In this document: positions 42,716-51,346 of the stretch, one piece after another
Layout of the letters: the number at the start of each line of letters is the position of its first letter
Position numbering within the stretch: position 1 is the stretch's first letter
Notes under the pieces: model-generated
Database searches by the model: none
The model's input: only the letters and a program-made list of their open reading frames with translations
What the model was told of the DNA's origin: nothing
Translations under genes and position numbers: made by a program
Assembly: GCF_020171285.1 (NCBI RefSeq)
Contig: NZ_JAIUZI010000012.1
Coordinates: 124,001-188,000 of the forward strand
DNA from: Seohaeicola saemankumensis
GTDB lineage: Bacteria; Pseudomonadota; Alphaproteobacteria; Rhodobacterales; Rhodobacteraceae
DNA length: 64,000 nucleotides
Direction: 5' to 3'

Positions 42716-43905
42716 GCGACGTGCCTCCGGGTCTGGCCCGAGGCGGCGGTGATGTCCTCATCCGCCAACCCCAGCGCGCCCAAAATCTCCGCCGTATCCG
42801 CGCCGATCTCGGGCAGATCGACCGACCCCGGAACCGCCGGGCCGCCGTCCACCTCGAACGGCAGGCCGGGCGCGCGATAGCTGCCGCCCTCCGGCAGCTC
42901 CGAACTCAGCAACCCGCCGGGGCGATTGACATGCGGGTCGTTATACATCTCCGCCGGGCGAGAGATCGGCGAAAACGGGATGCCATCGCGTTCAAGCGCG
43001 GCGATCAGCGGCGCAAACTCCTGCGCGGCAATTGCCTTTTCGATGATCGGCAACGTCCAGTCCCGCGCTTCGATCTGGTCCGGGCGGGTCTGCAACCGGG
43101 GGTCGCCTTTCAACGCGTCCAGCCCCAGAACATCACACAGTTTCGCCCATTGCCCCTCGGTCACCGCGCCCACAAACACCGGCCGTCCGTCTCCGGTGGT
43201 GAAGATGTCATAGACCGGCCAGGAGAACACACGTTCCGGCATCGGCGGCGCTTCGGTGCCTTCGATGTCGAACTGCACCATGTGCTGCGCCACCAGCAGC
43301 AGGCAGTTTTCAAACAGGCCAACCCGGATCGCGTGGCCCTCGCCGTCGCGGGTGCGCTGCATCAGGGCTCCCAGCACCGAAAACGCCCCGAACAGCCCGC
43401 CCATGATGTCATTGGCCGACGACCCGATCCGCAGCGGCCGCCCGGTTGGCCCGGTCATATAGGCCATGCCGGTCATCATCTGCACCACCTCGTCCATCGC
43501 GGTGCGGTTTTCATAAGGCCCATGCAGGAACCCCTTGCACGAGGCCACGATCAGACGCGGATGACGTTCGCGCAGCACCTCCGGGGCAAACCCCATTGCG
43601 GCCAAAGAGCTGTCGCGAAAGTTCTCGACAAAGACGTCGGCCCCTTCCAGCAGCTTGTCAAGCGCGGCGCGCCCTTCCTCGGACTTGAGGTCCAGCGTGA
43701 TCGACTTCTTGCCGCGATTGAAGGTCGGGAAAAACCCGCGCCCCATGCCGGTCAGGTCGCGCGTCTTGTCGCCCTGCGGCGGCTCCACCTTGATGACTTC
43801 GGCCCCAAGAAACCCCAGGAACATCCCACAGGACGGTCCCATGATCATGTGGCTCATCTCGATGACACGCACCCCCTCCAGCGGGGCAAATCCTGCGACA
43901 CTCAT
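42712..43905 (-). CDS. Family III acyl-CoA transferase (CaiB/BaiF)
   Basis: 397 aa from ATG 43905, 6 bases after GGGAGG; an upstream ATG at 43923 has no ribosome site. Start PLEGVRVIEMSHMIMGPSCGMFLGFLGAEVIKVEP and FRDSSLAAMGFAPE are family features. First gene of the operon, divergent from a LysR regulator. It likely makes the CoA ester used by the HMG-CoA-lyase-like enzyme. Confidence 0.9.
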   Translation of the reverse strand: MSVAGFAPLEGVRVIEMSHMIMGPSCGMFLGFLGAEVIKVEPPQGDKTRDLTGMGRGFFPTFNRGKKSITLDLKSEEGRAALDKLLEGADVFVENFRDSSLAAMGFAPEVLRERHPRLIVASCKGFLHGPYENRTAMDEVVQMMTGMAYMTGPTGRPLRIGSSANDIMGGLFGAFSVLGALMQRTRDGEGHAIRVGLFENCLLLVAQHMVQFDIEGTEAPPMPERVFSWPVYDIFTTGDGRPVFVGAVTEGQWAKLCDVLGLDALKGDPRLQTRPDQIEARDWTLPIIEKAIAAQEFAPLIAALERDGIPFSPISRPAEMYNDPHVNRPGGLLSSELPEGGSYRAPGLPFEVDGGPAVPGSVDLPEIGADTAEILGALGLADEDITAASGQTRRHVA

Positions 43906-43996
43906 GCTCGTCCTCCCTTTCAAGAGAACATTACGATTGAGCCTGAGTTTGAAAAATAATAATGTTTAGATCGTATCTTTCGAAATTTTAGAAATC

Positions 43997-44923
43997 ATGG
44001 ACTCTCGCCAGCTCCGCTATTTCGCCGCCATCCATGACCACGGCTCGCTCTCCGGGGCGGCCAATCACCTGCATGTCGCCACCTCCGCGCTCAGCCACCA
44101 TCTGGCAAACCTCGAGGCCGACCTTGGCACCAAGCTGTTCATCCGCCGCCCCAGGGGGCTGACCCCAACCGCCGCCGGGGAACGGCTCTATGATCATGCC
44201 CGTGCCATCTTGCGCTCGATGGAGGCCGCCGAACAGGACGTGCGCGGCGAAGCGCGCGATGTGGCCGGCGAGGTGTCGATCGGCATGGCGCATTCGGCGG
44301 TCAAGGCGATTGGGCTTGAGCTGATCGAAACGGTGCTCCGGGATTACCCACGCCTGAAACTGTCGCTGTCAGAAAGCCTGTCCGGTTCGACCCTAGTTCA
44401 CCTGATGTCTTCGGAGGTGGACCTGGCCGTCGTCTACAACCCGCCGCAGGACACGACGCTGCGCACCCAGGCGGTGCTTGAGGAACGGATGGTCTGCGTC
44501 GGGCGCCCGGAACTGATCGGCAAAGCGGATGTGCCGATCACCTTCGACGACCTGCTGGAGCTTCCCATCATCCTGCTCAAACAGGGTCTCTCCGCCCGCG
44601 CCCTGATGGATGACGTCAACCTGCTCAAGAAGCTGGAGACGCGGGCGCGGCTGCATCTCAACTCTGTCAGCGCCATCGCCGGCGCCCTCGGCGCGGGGCT
44701 GGGCTGCGCGATTGGCACCTCGCTCTTCATGCAGGATCAACTGCGTTCAGGTGATCTCGTGTCCCGCCCGATCATCGCCCCTGAACTGAGCCGCACGCTC
44801 TATATCTGCGAGCTGTCCGAACGCCCGGCGACATTTGCGCTCGAACGTGTGCGCAGCCTGATCCTCCAGCTGATTTTTGACGCTATCAGCACAGGCCGGT
44901 GGGAGGCGGTGCCGGCAAAATAG
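43997..44923 (+). CDS. LysR-family transcriptional regulator
   Basis: 308 aa. HTH about 1-58 (LSGAANHLHVATSALSHHLANLEADLGTKLF), effector domain after about 90. An AT-rich 91-bp gap separates it from the divergent CoA-transferase operon; it contains the palindrome TTTCGAAA just before the ATG. The NAC/CysB-like style suggests an activator of the TRAP operon. Confidence 0.9.
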   Translation: MDSRQLRYFAAIHDHGSLSGAANHLHVATSALSHHLANLEADLGTKLFIRRPRGLTPTAAGERLYDHARAILRSMEAAEQDVRGEARDVAGEVSIGMAHSAVKAIGLELIETVLRDYPRLKLSLSESLSGSTLVHLMSSEVDLAVVYNPPQDTTLRTQAVLEERMVCVGRPELIGKADVPITFDDLLELPIILLKQGLSARALMDDVNLLKKLETRARLHLNSVSAIAGALGAGLGCAIGTSLFMQDQLRSGDLVSRPIIAPELSRTLYICELSERPATFALERVRSLILQLIFDAISTGRWEAVPAK

Positions 44924-45224
44924 GGCGAGGAAAGGCTGCTCACAGCGGCTCAGGGCTTTTGCCCAATCACGGAAGGCTTGGAGCGTTTGGCGAGCGAAAC
45001 GGGTTTTCCCAACCTACCTTCCCAATAGGCAAGGATGTCCACCCGATGTTCACTTGGGAGGTGCAGAGCCATGTGAAGGTGTTCACCCCATTCGGGAATA
45101 GCCGCCCTGCGCGGGCCACGGCGTCCACCTGCGCGCGCTTTTCCCCTAGCACCTTCGCAAAGCGGCCATTGCGCCGGGGTTCGACGAGCCTCCAGGTTCA
45201 ATGACCTTGGATCACTGTCTTGAA
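44924..45224. other. Intergenic stretch without recognisable genes
   Basis: About 300 bases between the LysR stop and the tRNA terminator. Short open frames exist on both strands but none has a ribosome site plus protein-like composition. I see no RNA gene or repeat in it. Confidence 0.5.
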
Positions 45225-45251
45225 CACAACAAAGGCGCCCGTGGGCGCCTT
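45225..45251 (-). terminator. Terminator of tRNA-Pro
   Basis: On the minus strand AAGGCGCCC and GGGCGCCTT pair over 9 bp with a 2-base loop and are followed by TTGTTG, starting 8 bases after the tRNA 3' end. Good intrinsic terminator. Confidence 0.8.
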
Positions 45252-45258
45252 GTTTACT

Positions 45259-45335
45259 TGGTCGGAGTGAGAGGATTCGAACCTCCGACCCCTGCCTCCC
45301 GAAGACAGTGCTCTACCAGGCTGAGCTACACTCCG
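45259..45335 (-). tRNA. tRNA-Pro (anticodon CGG)
   Basis: 77 nt, cloverleaf folds fully: acceptor CGGAGTG/CACTCCG, D-arm GCTC-AGCCTGGTA-GAGC, anticodon arm CTGTC-TTCGGGA-GGCAG (one T-G pair), variable GGGTC, T-arm GGAGG-TTCGAAT-CCTCT with one mismatch-like G-T, discriminator A and encoded CCA. Anticodon CGG reads CCG proline codons, which are abundant in this GC-rich DNA. No integrase or attachment-site duplication is seen beside it. Confidence 0.95.
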
Positions 45336-45464
45336 ACCGTGGCGCGTGGCGTATACCGCCTTGGAGCCATTTGCAAGCGCAATGTCGCCGAAATCGGGAT
45401 GCGCTGAGCGAGGCTTGTATTACCCGGCGTCCATGGGCAAGGTCATCGCCACGGGAAGAGGGTC

Positions 45465-47054
45465 ATGGATACGAATTTGTTTTTGTTGCTCGGCGGTATC
45501 GGCATGTTTCTGCTGGGCATGGACGTCATGACAAAGGCGCTCAAGGAGGCTGCGGGCAGCAGCCTGCGCGATGTGCTGTCGCGGTTCACGACCACGCCGC
45601 TCAAGGGGGTGGTCACCGGGGCGGCGGCGACGGCGGTGATCCAGTCCTCCAGCGCCACCACGGTGATGACCGTGGGGTTCGTCGGGGCCGGGCTGATGAC
45701 GTTGCAACAGGCGATGGGCATCATCTACGGCGCCAACATCGGCACCACCGCGACCGGCTGGCTGGTGTCGCTGCTGGGCTTCAAGCTGAGCCTGGAGACG
45801 CTGGCCCTGGCGGCCCTGCTGCCCGCCAGCCTGGCCAACCTGCTGGGGCAGGGTAAGACGGCGCGCTACGGACGCATGGTGGCGGGCCTGTGCCTGCTGC
45901 TGATCGGGCTCGACCTGATGCAGGACGCGGCCAAGGACGCCACCGACATGATCACGCCGGACATGCTGCCGGGGCGGAACGTGCTGGGGGTGCTGGGGCT
46001 GGCGGTCATCGGCATGGTGGTGACCCTGGTGATCCAGTCCTCCTCGGCGACCATGGCGCTGGCGCTGGTGTTCCTGCAGACCGGCGCGATCAACGTCTCC
46101 CAGGCGGCGGCCATCGTCATCGGCATGAACATCGGCACCACCTTCACCGCGCTTCTGGCCTCGGTGGGCGGGTCCCGCGTGATGCGGCGGGCGGCGCTGG
46201 CCAATCTGGGGTTCAATATCGCCACCTCGGTCATCGCCTTCCCGTTGCTGGCGCTGATGTCGGGGCTGCTGCTGCACTGGTCCGAAACCACCGGACCGCT
46301 GACCGCCCTGCTGCTGTTCCACACCGGCTTCAACCTGGTGGGAACCCTGCTGTTTCTGCCGCTGACAGACCGCTACACGGCCTGGATCACGCGGCTGGTG
46401 CCGGATCCCGCCGGTGTCGGGCTGCCGCCGCTCGACCGCGTGCTTCTGGCGGAATCGGGCGCCGCGCTGATCGCCGCGCAATCCGGTTCCGCCGCGATTG
46501 CCCGCAGGCAGTACCGCGCGCTGGCAGAGGCGCTGCGCCCGGTGCCGGACTACCGCAGCCTGTCGGCGCTGCATCCCGATGTCGGCCTCGCCATCGACGA
46601 TCTGGAACGGTTCCTCGCCGACGTGCGCCTGCCCGACGACCTGCCACAGGAAGAGGCGGTGTTCTCGGGCCTGCTGCACGAGGCCGATCACCTGCGCCGG
46701 CTGCTGGCGCGGGCGGGGCAGACCGCGCATATCCAGACCCTGCTCGAAGACCGCGCCCTGCGGCGTCCGGCCCTGCTGCTGGGGGCGATCCTGAACCGCG
46801 CCGCGCAGGACGACGCAGAGGATCTGCAGCCCGAACGCCTGCGCCGCCTGTCGGCTCTGGTGGTCCATCGGACCAGTCGCCATCGGCGCGGGATGCTGCT
46901 GGGGGAACATGCCGGGCTCTACACGCTGCCCGAAGTCTTTGCGCATACCGATGCGATGCGCTGGTTGCAGCGGGTGCTGCATCACGCCGAACGGATCGGC
47001 CATTATGACCTCGCGGCCAAGGCAGGTCTGCGGACGGAACCGCCGCAGACCTGA
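45465..47054 (+). CDS. Na/Pi cotransporter family protein (NptA/PNaS type with PhoU-like tail)
   Basis: 529 aa. Duplicated QSSSATT/QSSSATM motifs (about 60 and 190) and GANIGTT/GMNIGTT repeats are diagnostic of SLC34-like NptA. About 8-9 helices fill the first 310 residues; the C-terminal 200 residues are a soluble PhoU-like helical domain. It probably moves phosphate with sodium. Convergent with leuB. Confidence 0.9.
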   Translation: MDTNLFLLLGGIGMFLLGMDVMTKALKEAAGSSLRDVLSRFTTTPLKGVVTGAAATAVIQSSSATTVMTVGFVGAGLMTLQQAMGIIYGANIGTTATGWLVSLLGFKLSLETLALAALLPASLANLLGQGKTARYGRMVAGLCLLLIGLDLMQDAAKDATDMITPDMLPGRNVLGVLGLAVIGMVVTLVIQSSSATMALALVFLQTGAINVSQAAAIVIGMNIGTTFTALLASVGGSRVMRRAALANLGFNIATSVIAFPLLALMSGLLLHWSETTGPLTALLLFHTGFNLVGTLLFLPLTDRYTAWITRLVPDPAGVGLPPLDRVLLAESGAALIAAQSGSAAIARRQYRALAEALRPVPDYRSLSALHPDVGLAIDDLERFLADVRLPDDLPQEEAVFSGLLHEADHLRRLLARAGQTAHIQTLLEDRALRRPALLLGAILNRAAQDDAEDLQPERLRRLSALVVHRTSRHRRGMLLGEHAGLYTLPEVFAHTDAMRWLQRVLHHAERIGHYDLAAKAGLRTEPPQT

Positions 47055-47055
47055 A

Positions 47056-47079
47056 CTGTCTTACAGGCTGTCTTACAGG
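47056..47079. repeat. 12-bp tandem duplication at the leuB 3' end
   Basis: CTGTCTTACAGG occurs twice in a row. Each copy contains TTACAG, so leuB has its stop in the right copy and a second stop-like copy just beyond. A recent slippage or duplication is likely. Confidence 0.7.
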
Positions 47080-48179
47080 CTGGCGTCCAGCGCCGCGATC
47101 ACCGCGTCGCCCATCTGCGCGGTCGATACCGGGTCGACCCCGTCTTCGCCCAGCAGATCGGCGGTGCGCAGACCATCGGCCAGCACCTTCTCGATCGCCT
47201 GCTCCAGGCGGGTCGCCTCGTCGCCCTGGTCGAACGAATAGCGCAGCGCCATGGCAAAGCTCAGGATACAGGCGATCGGGTTCGCCTTGCCCTGACCGGC
47301 GATGTCGGGGGCCGACCCATGTACCGGCTCATAGAGCGCGCGGGGTCGGCCGTTCTCCATTGGTGCGCCGAGCGACGCCGACGGCAACATGCCCAAGCTG
47401 CCGGTCAGCATCGCGGCGGCATCCGACAGCAGGTCGCCAAACAGGTTGTCGGTGACGATCACGTCAAACTGCTTGGGCCAGCGGCACAGCTGCATCGCAC
47501 CGGCGTCGGCGTACATGTGGCTCAGTTCCACGTCGGGGTAATCCTCGTCGTGCACCTTCTGGACGACCTCGCGCCACAGGATGCCCGATTCCATCACGTT
47601 GGCCTTCTCCATCGAGCAGACCTTGTTGCCGCGCTTGCGGGCCAGCTCAAAGGCCGAGCGCGCGACGCGGTCGATCTCGCTCTCGGTGTACCGCTGGGTG
47701 TTGATGCCGACCCGCTCGTTGCCTTCTTCAAAGATGCCGCGCGGTTCGCCGAAATAGATGCCGCTGGTCAGTTCGCGGATGATCATGATGTCCAGACCGG
47801 CCACGACCTCCTTTTTCAGCGACGAGAAATCCGCCAGCGCGTCGAAACACTGCGCCGGGCGCAGGTTCGAAAACAGGTCCATTTCCTTGCGCAGGCGCAG
47901 CAGCCCGCGCTCGGGCTTTACGCTGAAATCCAGGTTGTCGTACTTCGGGCCGCCCACCGCGCCCAGCAGCACCGCGTCCACCTCCAGCGCCTTGGCCATG
48001 GTGTCGTCATGCAGCGGCGTGCCGTGCTTGTCATAGGCGCAGCCGCCGACCAGATCTTCGCTGACGTCAAAGGCCAGCCCGCGCTTGTCGCCATACCAGT
48101 CGATGACCTTGCGGACCTCGGCCATGACCTCGGGGCCGATCCCGTCACCGGGCAGGATAAGAAGCGATGGGTTGGACAT
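47073..48179 (-). CDS. leuB: 3-isopropylmalate dehydrogenase
   Basis: 368 aa from ATG 48179 (AAGGAG upstream); upstream in-frame codons are non-coding. LLILPGDGIGPEV start, RELTSGIYFGEPRG, and DAAAMLTGSLGMLPSASLG with the metal Asp residues. It oxidatively decarboxylates 3-isopropylmalate, step three of leucine synthesis. leuC and leuD lie further right on the same strand, split from it by unrelated genes. The last codons border a 12-bp tandem duplication (see 47056-47079). Confidence 0.95.
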   Translation of the reverse strand: MSNPSLLILPGDGIGPEVMAEVRKVIDWYGDKRGLAFDVSEDLVGGCAYDKHGTPLHDDTMAKALEVDAVLLGAVGGPKYDNLDFSVKPERGLLRLRKEMDLFSNLRPAQCFDALADFSSLKKEVVAGLDIMIIRELTSGIYFGEPRGIFEEGNERVGINTQRYTESEIDRVARSAFELARKRGNKVCSMEKANVMESGILWREVVQKVHDEDYPDVELSHMYADAGAMQLCRWPKQFDVIVTDNLFGDLLSDAAAMLTGSLGMLPSASLGAPMENGRPRALYEPVHGSAPDIAGQGKANPIACILSFAMALRYSFDQGDEATRLEQAIEKVLADGLRTADLLGEDGVDPVSTAQMGDAVIAALDASL

Positions 48180-48431
48180 GAGACTCTCCTTGGGAATGAT
48201 CGCCAAGCCCCTAGCCTGTGCGGCGTGAAGGGTCAATATTGCCGGCTCGCCTGCGGGGCATTGCGCCGGTCCGCGCGGCGGGTTTACCGCCCGGTCACCG
48301 CCATTCATCGGTGAATGGCATGGTGAATATCCGGTTAAGCCATTTTTGGCAGGATTTCGTTAACAGAGCGGCGCGCAGGTTTGTACAAAACAGAAAAACC
48401 GCGTCGGCGGAGCGGTACAAAACGGATCAAA

Positions 48432-49328
48432 TCAGCCCGCCACCCTGCTCAGCCGGTCCGCCAGCAGATCCCAGATCCGCCGGATGCGCGGCGTCCGCCG
48501 CATCGCCTCATGCGCCGCCAGCCAGACCTCCAGCCGGGGCAGGGTCACGCCGAGTTTGATCTCTTCAACCAGCGGATCGGCGTGGCCCACGTTGGCCTGG
48601 GTAAACCCGATGCCGCACCCCGCCCGCACCAGCTGCCAATAGGCCGCCTGATCATCGCAGCGCAGGGCAAAATCGGCGCGCGTGGCGGGCCATCCGGCGG
48701 CCTTCATATGGTTCAGGATCATCGGGTCCTGGTCAAAGCCGACAAGGTCGTGCGCCAGCAGTTCGCGCGGTGTACTCGGCCGCCCGGCCCGGTCCAGATA
48801 GCGCCGCGCGGCGAACACGCCCATCTCCAGTTCGCCGACCTTTTTTGAAATGATATCAAGCTGTTCTGGCCGATACATCCGCACCGCGATATCGGCTTCG
48901 CGAAACAGCAGATTCTCGGATGTGTCCGATGCGACCAGGTCGATCTGGATCGCCGGTTCCGCCTCCCGGATCGCGGCCAGCACCGGCGGCAACACGAAAT
49001 GCGAGGCAAAGACACTGGCGGTGATCCGCACCGTGCCGTCCAGCCGCTGCGACTGGCCCGCCGCAGTCAGCGCGATGGCGCGCATCGCGTCGCGCATCTG
49101 CCGCGCCATCGGCAGCAGCGTCTCCCCGGTCTCGCTCAGCGCCAGCCCGCGTGCGCGGCGCACAAAGAGCTCGACGCCCAGTGTCTGCTCCAACGTATGA
49201 ATGTCACGCCCCAGCGTCGGCTGACTGCGCCCCTGCGCCCGCGCCGCCGCCGAAAGCGACCCCATCTCCGCCACCGCCAAAAAGCTGCTGACCAGCCGCC
49301 AATTCAAGTTTTCGAGTCGCATATCCAT
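48432..49328 (-). CDS. LysR-family transcriptional regulator
   Basis: 298 aa; ATG 49328 or 49322 may be used. HTH about 8-65 (LSAAARAQGRSQPTLGRDIHTLEQTLGVELF). It is divergent from the NAD-dependent epimerase gene, with paired ATTCA-N4-TGAAT repeats in the gap, one over its own start codon, so it likely represses itself and controls the epimerase. Confidence 0.9.
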   Translation of the reverse strand: MDMRLENLNWRLVSSFLAVAEMGSLSAAARAQGRSQPTLGRDIHTLEQTLGVELFVRRARGLALSETGETLLPMARQMRDAMRAIALTAAGQSQRLDGTVRITASVFASHFVLPPVLAAIREAEPAIQIDLVASDTSENLLFREADIAVRMYRPEQLDIISKKVGELEMGVFAARRYLDRAGRPSTPRELLAHDLVGFDQDPMILNHMKAAGWPATRADFALRCDDQAAYWQLVRAGCGIGFTQANVGHADPLVEEIKLGVTLPRLEVWLAAHEAMRRTPRIRRIWDLLADRLSRVAG

Positions 49329-49403
49329 TCATATTTGAATAGCATATGCTCATATTCTGACAATATGCAGCGGTTTCAGGGTCAGGTATATTCATGACTG
49401 AAT
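49327..49403. promoter_or_regulatory. Cluster of four palindromes between divergent lysR and epimerase genes
   Basis: ATTCA-N4-TGAAT occurs at 49327-49340 and 49390-49403. Between them are AGCATATGCT (49341-49350) and CATATT-N5-AATATG (49351-49367). The outer pair share arms and spacing, the pattern of two LysR dimers; the left one overlaps the regulator start codon. Confidence 0.65.
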
Positions 49404-49441
49404 AGCGGTTAATATTTCCTGACTTTTTTCGGAGCTATCAC

Positions 49442-50350
49442 ATGTCACAAACTGTCCTGATCCTCGGGGCCTCCGGCCGGTTCGGTCGAAATGCCGCCGA
49501 TCAATTCGCCCGCGCCGGCTGGACCGTTCGGCGTTTCGATCGCAAGCGGGACAGGCTGAATGTCGCCGCCAAGGGGGCCGATGTCATCGTCAATGGCTGG
49601 AACCCGGCCTATCCGGACTGGCAGCGGCAGGTGCCGGTCCTGACCGCGCAAGTCATTGAAGCGGCGAAGCTTTCTGGCGCTACAGTCATCGTTCCGGGCA
49701 ATGTCTATGTGTTTGGTGCCAGGACCCCGGCGCCGTGGTCCGAGACGGTGCCGCATCGGGCCGAAAACCCGCTGGGCCAGGTGCGCCGCACGATGGAGGC
49801 GGCCTACCGCAACTCGGGTGTGCCGACAGTTATTCTGCGGGCGGGCGATTTCCTCGATACCGAAGCCTCCGGCAACTGGTTCGACATGATCCTCACCAAA
49901 TGGTTGGCAAAAGGCAGGTTCGACTATCCCGGCGATCCCGGCATCCCGCACGCCTGGGCCTTTCTGCCGGATCTGTGCCGTGCCGCTGTCCACCTTGCCG
50001 AACTGCGCGCCGAGCTGCCGCGCTTTGCGGATGTCCCCTTTGCGGGGTACACCCTGTCCGGCGAAGACCTGCGCGCGGGTCTGGAGCGGGTGACGGGAAA
50101 GCCCGTGCGCCTGAAGCGGATGTCATGGCTGCCGCTGCAACTGGCGCGCCCGGTCTGGCCCATGGCGCGCTCGCTCATCGAGATGCGGTACCTGTGGCAG
50201 ACACCGCATTGGCTGGACGGGAGCCTGTTTCACAGGCTCTGCCCGGATTTCACCGTGACCCCGCTGGACCGGGCGCTGGCCGCTGCCATTCCGGGCGGGT
50301 TAGTCCAGCGCCAGGTCGACCCAGACCAGACGGTGCCGGCTGGCGCCTGA
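49442..50350 (+). CDS. NAD(P)-binding epimerase/reductase-like protein
   Basis: 302 aa, atypical SDR. LILGASGRFGRNAADQFARAG is the nucleotide-binding motif; the rest lacks the YxxxK of true epimerases where I looked, with an NmrA-like feel. GGAG lies 7 bases before the ATG. Probably regulated by the divergent LysR. Its 3' end overlaps the convergent EEP gene by 51 bases. Confidence 0.8.
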   Translation: MSQTVLILGASGRFGRNAADQFARAGWTVRRFDRKRDRLNVAAKGADVIVNGWNPAYPDWQRQVPVLTAQVIEAAKLSGATVIVPGNVYVFGARTPAPWSETVPHRAENPLGQVRRTMEAAYRNSGVPTVILRAGDFLDTEASGNWFDMILTKWLAKGRFDYPGDPGIPHAWAFLPDLCRAAVHLAELRAELPRFADVPFAGYTLSGEDLRAGLERVTGKPVRLKRMSWLPLQLARPVWPMARSLIEMRYLWQTPHWLDGSLFHRLCPDFTVTPLDRALAAAIPGGLVQRQVDPDQTVPAGA

Positions 50351-51346
50351 GGCCGCTGCATCCGGATCCGCAGGCCAAACCACCCCGGAGCCGGTCACGC
50401 GCCAGTCGGCGGAGGGCAGGACATAGTCCACCCGCAGCCGGCCGACCCTGGGCCAGTCGACCGTGTTCCGGCCGCCACCCGGACTGGACGGGCGCGGATC
50501 CTGCAGGCGCGGGTCGCGCAGCAGATCGCGGATCGCCTGATGCCGGCCCTGGCCGGTGTCGGGATCCAGGTTGGTGCCGCCGGCCAGTACCATCCGCCGC
50601 TGCGGCACCGGGCCGAACGCACCATCCAGGTAGAGCGTCCAGAACCGGATCTCATCATGGTTTCGGCGGCCATTGCGGTCCTCTTCTCCGTCAAAGACCG
50701 GTGGCGCGGCCTGAAAGGTCATCAGGCGCAGGCTTTGACCATCGGGCAGCCGGATCGGGACAACCCAATGGCCGGTGTTGGACAGGCGCTGAACGGCCTG
50801 AGCGGCCGCGCTGGGAAACGGGCGGCCGTCGGGATGCTGCGGCAGCAGGGCATCGGGCAGGTCGCGCCACAGAAGGTCTGAGAAATCGCGCACCCCGGCC
50901 CGATCGATCGGGTGTTTCGACAGCACCGCGAGACCGCCGTGGCCGGTGAACAATCCGAACCCCTGCGCATCCGCGCCGCCACCGGTCCGGCCATCCCCGT
51001 CCAGATCCAGATCGGTCGCCATGCCGCTATTGGGCCGCGCGGTGAACATATACGGGAAAGAGGATCCGGCCTGCGCCAGCAGGTCCGCCAGAGCGGCCAG
51101 GGTCCGCCCGTCAAGGTCCCAGTCCAGCCCCTGCAGCGCGATCACGTCCGGATCGGCCCCGGTGATCACGGCCACGACGGCCCGTATATGCGGATCTTCA
51201 CCGCGTTGCAGGTCCCGCAGCAGCAGCCCCGGCCCCTTGCGCATCAGTTCGGTGTTAAAGGTGGCGACGCGCAGGCTGTCCGCCGCCAATAGCGCGGGCC
51301 AGAGCGTCAGGCATAACAGGCAGAGGGCGACCGCCGCCCGTGTCAT
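50300..51346 (-). CDS. Exported endonuclease/exonuclease/phosphatase-family protein
   Basis: 348 aa with Sec signal (MTRAAVALCLLCLTLWPALLAA). LRVATFNTELMRKGPG (metal Asn), DPDVIALQGLDWD and VDYVLPSADWRVTGSG near the end are EEP/DNase I-like blocks. DLDLDGDGRTGGG (about 113-125) looks like a calcium loop. It may be a secreted nuclease or phosphatase. The usual Glu in the second motif appears as Gln (IALQ), so activity is uncertain. Start overlaps the preceding gene (ATGA). Confidence 0.82.
   Translation of the reverse strand: MTRAAVALCLLCLTLWPALLAADSLRVATFNTELMRKGPGLLLRDLQRGEDPHIRAVVAVITGADPDVIALQGLDWDLDGRTLAALADLLAQAGSSFPYMFTARPNSGMATDLDLDGDGRTGGGADAQGFGLFTGHGGLAVLSKHPIDRAGVRDFSDLLWRDLPDALLPQHPDGRPFPSAAAQAVQRLSNTGHWVVPIRLPDGQSLRLMTFQAAPPVFDGEEDRNGRRNHDEIRFWTLYLDGAFGPVPQRRMVLAGGTNLDPDTGQGRHQAIRDLLRDPRLQDPRPSSPGGGRNTVDWPRVGRLRVDYVLPSADWRVTGSGVVWPADPDAAASGASRHRLVWVDLALD

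Noticed and set aside
44950..45201. Small minus-strand open frame (83 codons) in the lysR-tRNA gap
   Set aside because: No ribosome site, no family resemblance, and an overlapping frame on the same strand is equally open.
45225..45335. tRNA-Pro as a phage or island attachment site
   Set aside because: No integrase nearby and I see no duplicate of the tRNA 3' end elsewhere in the window.
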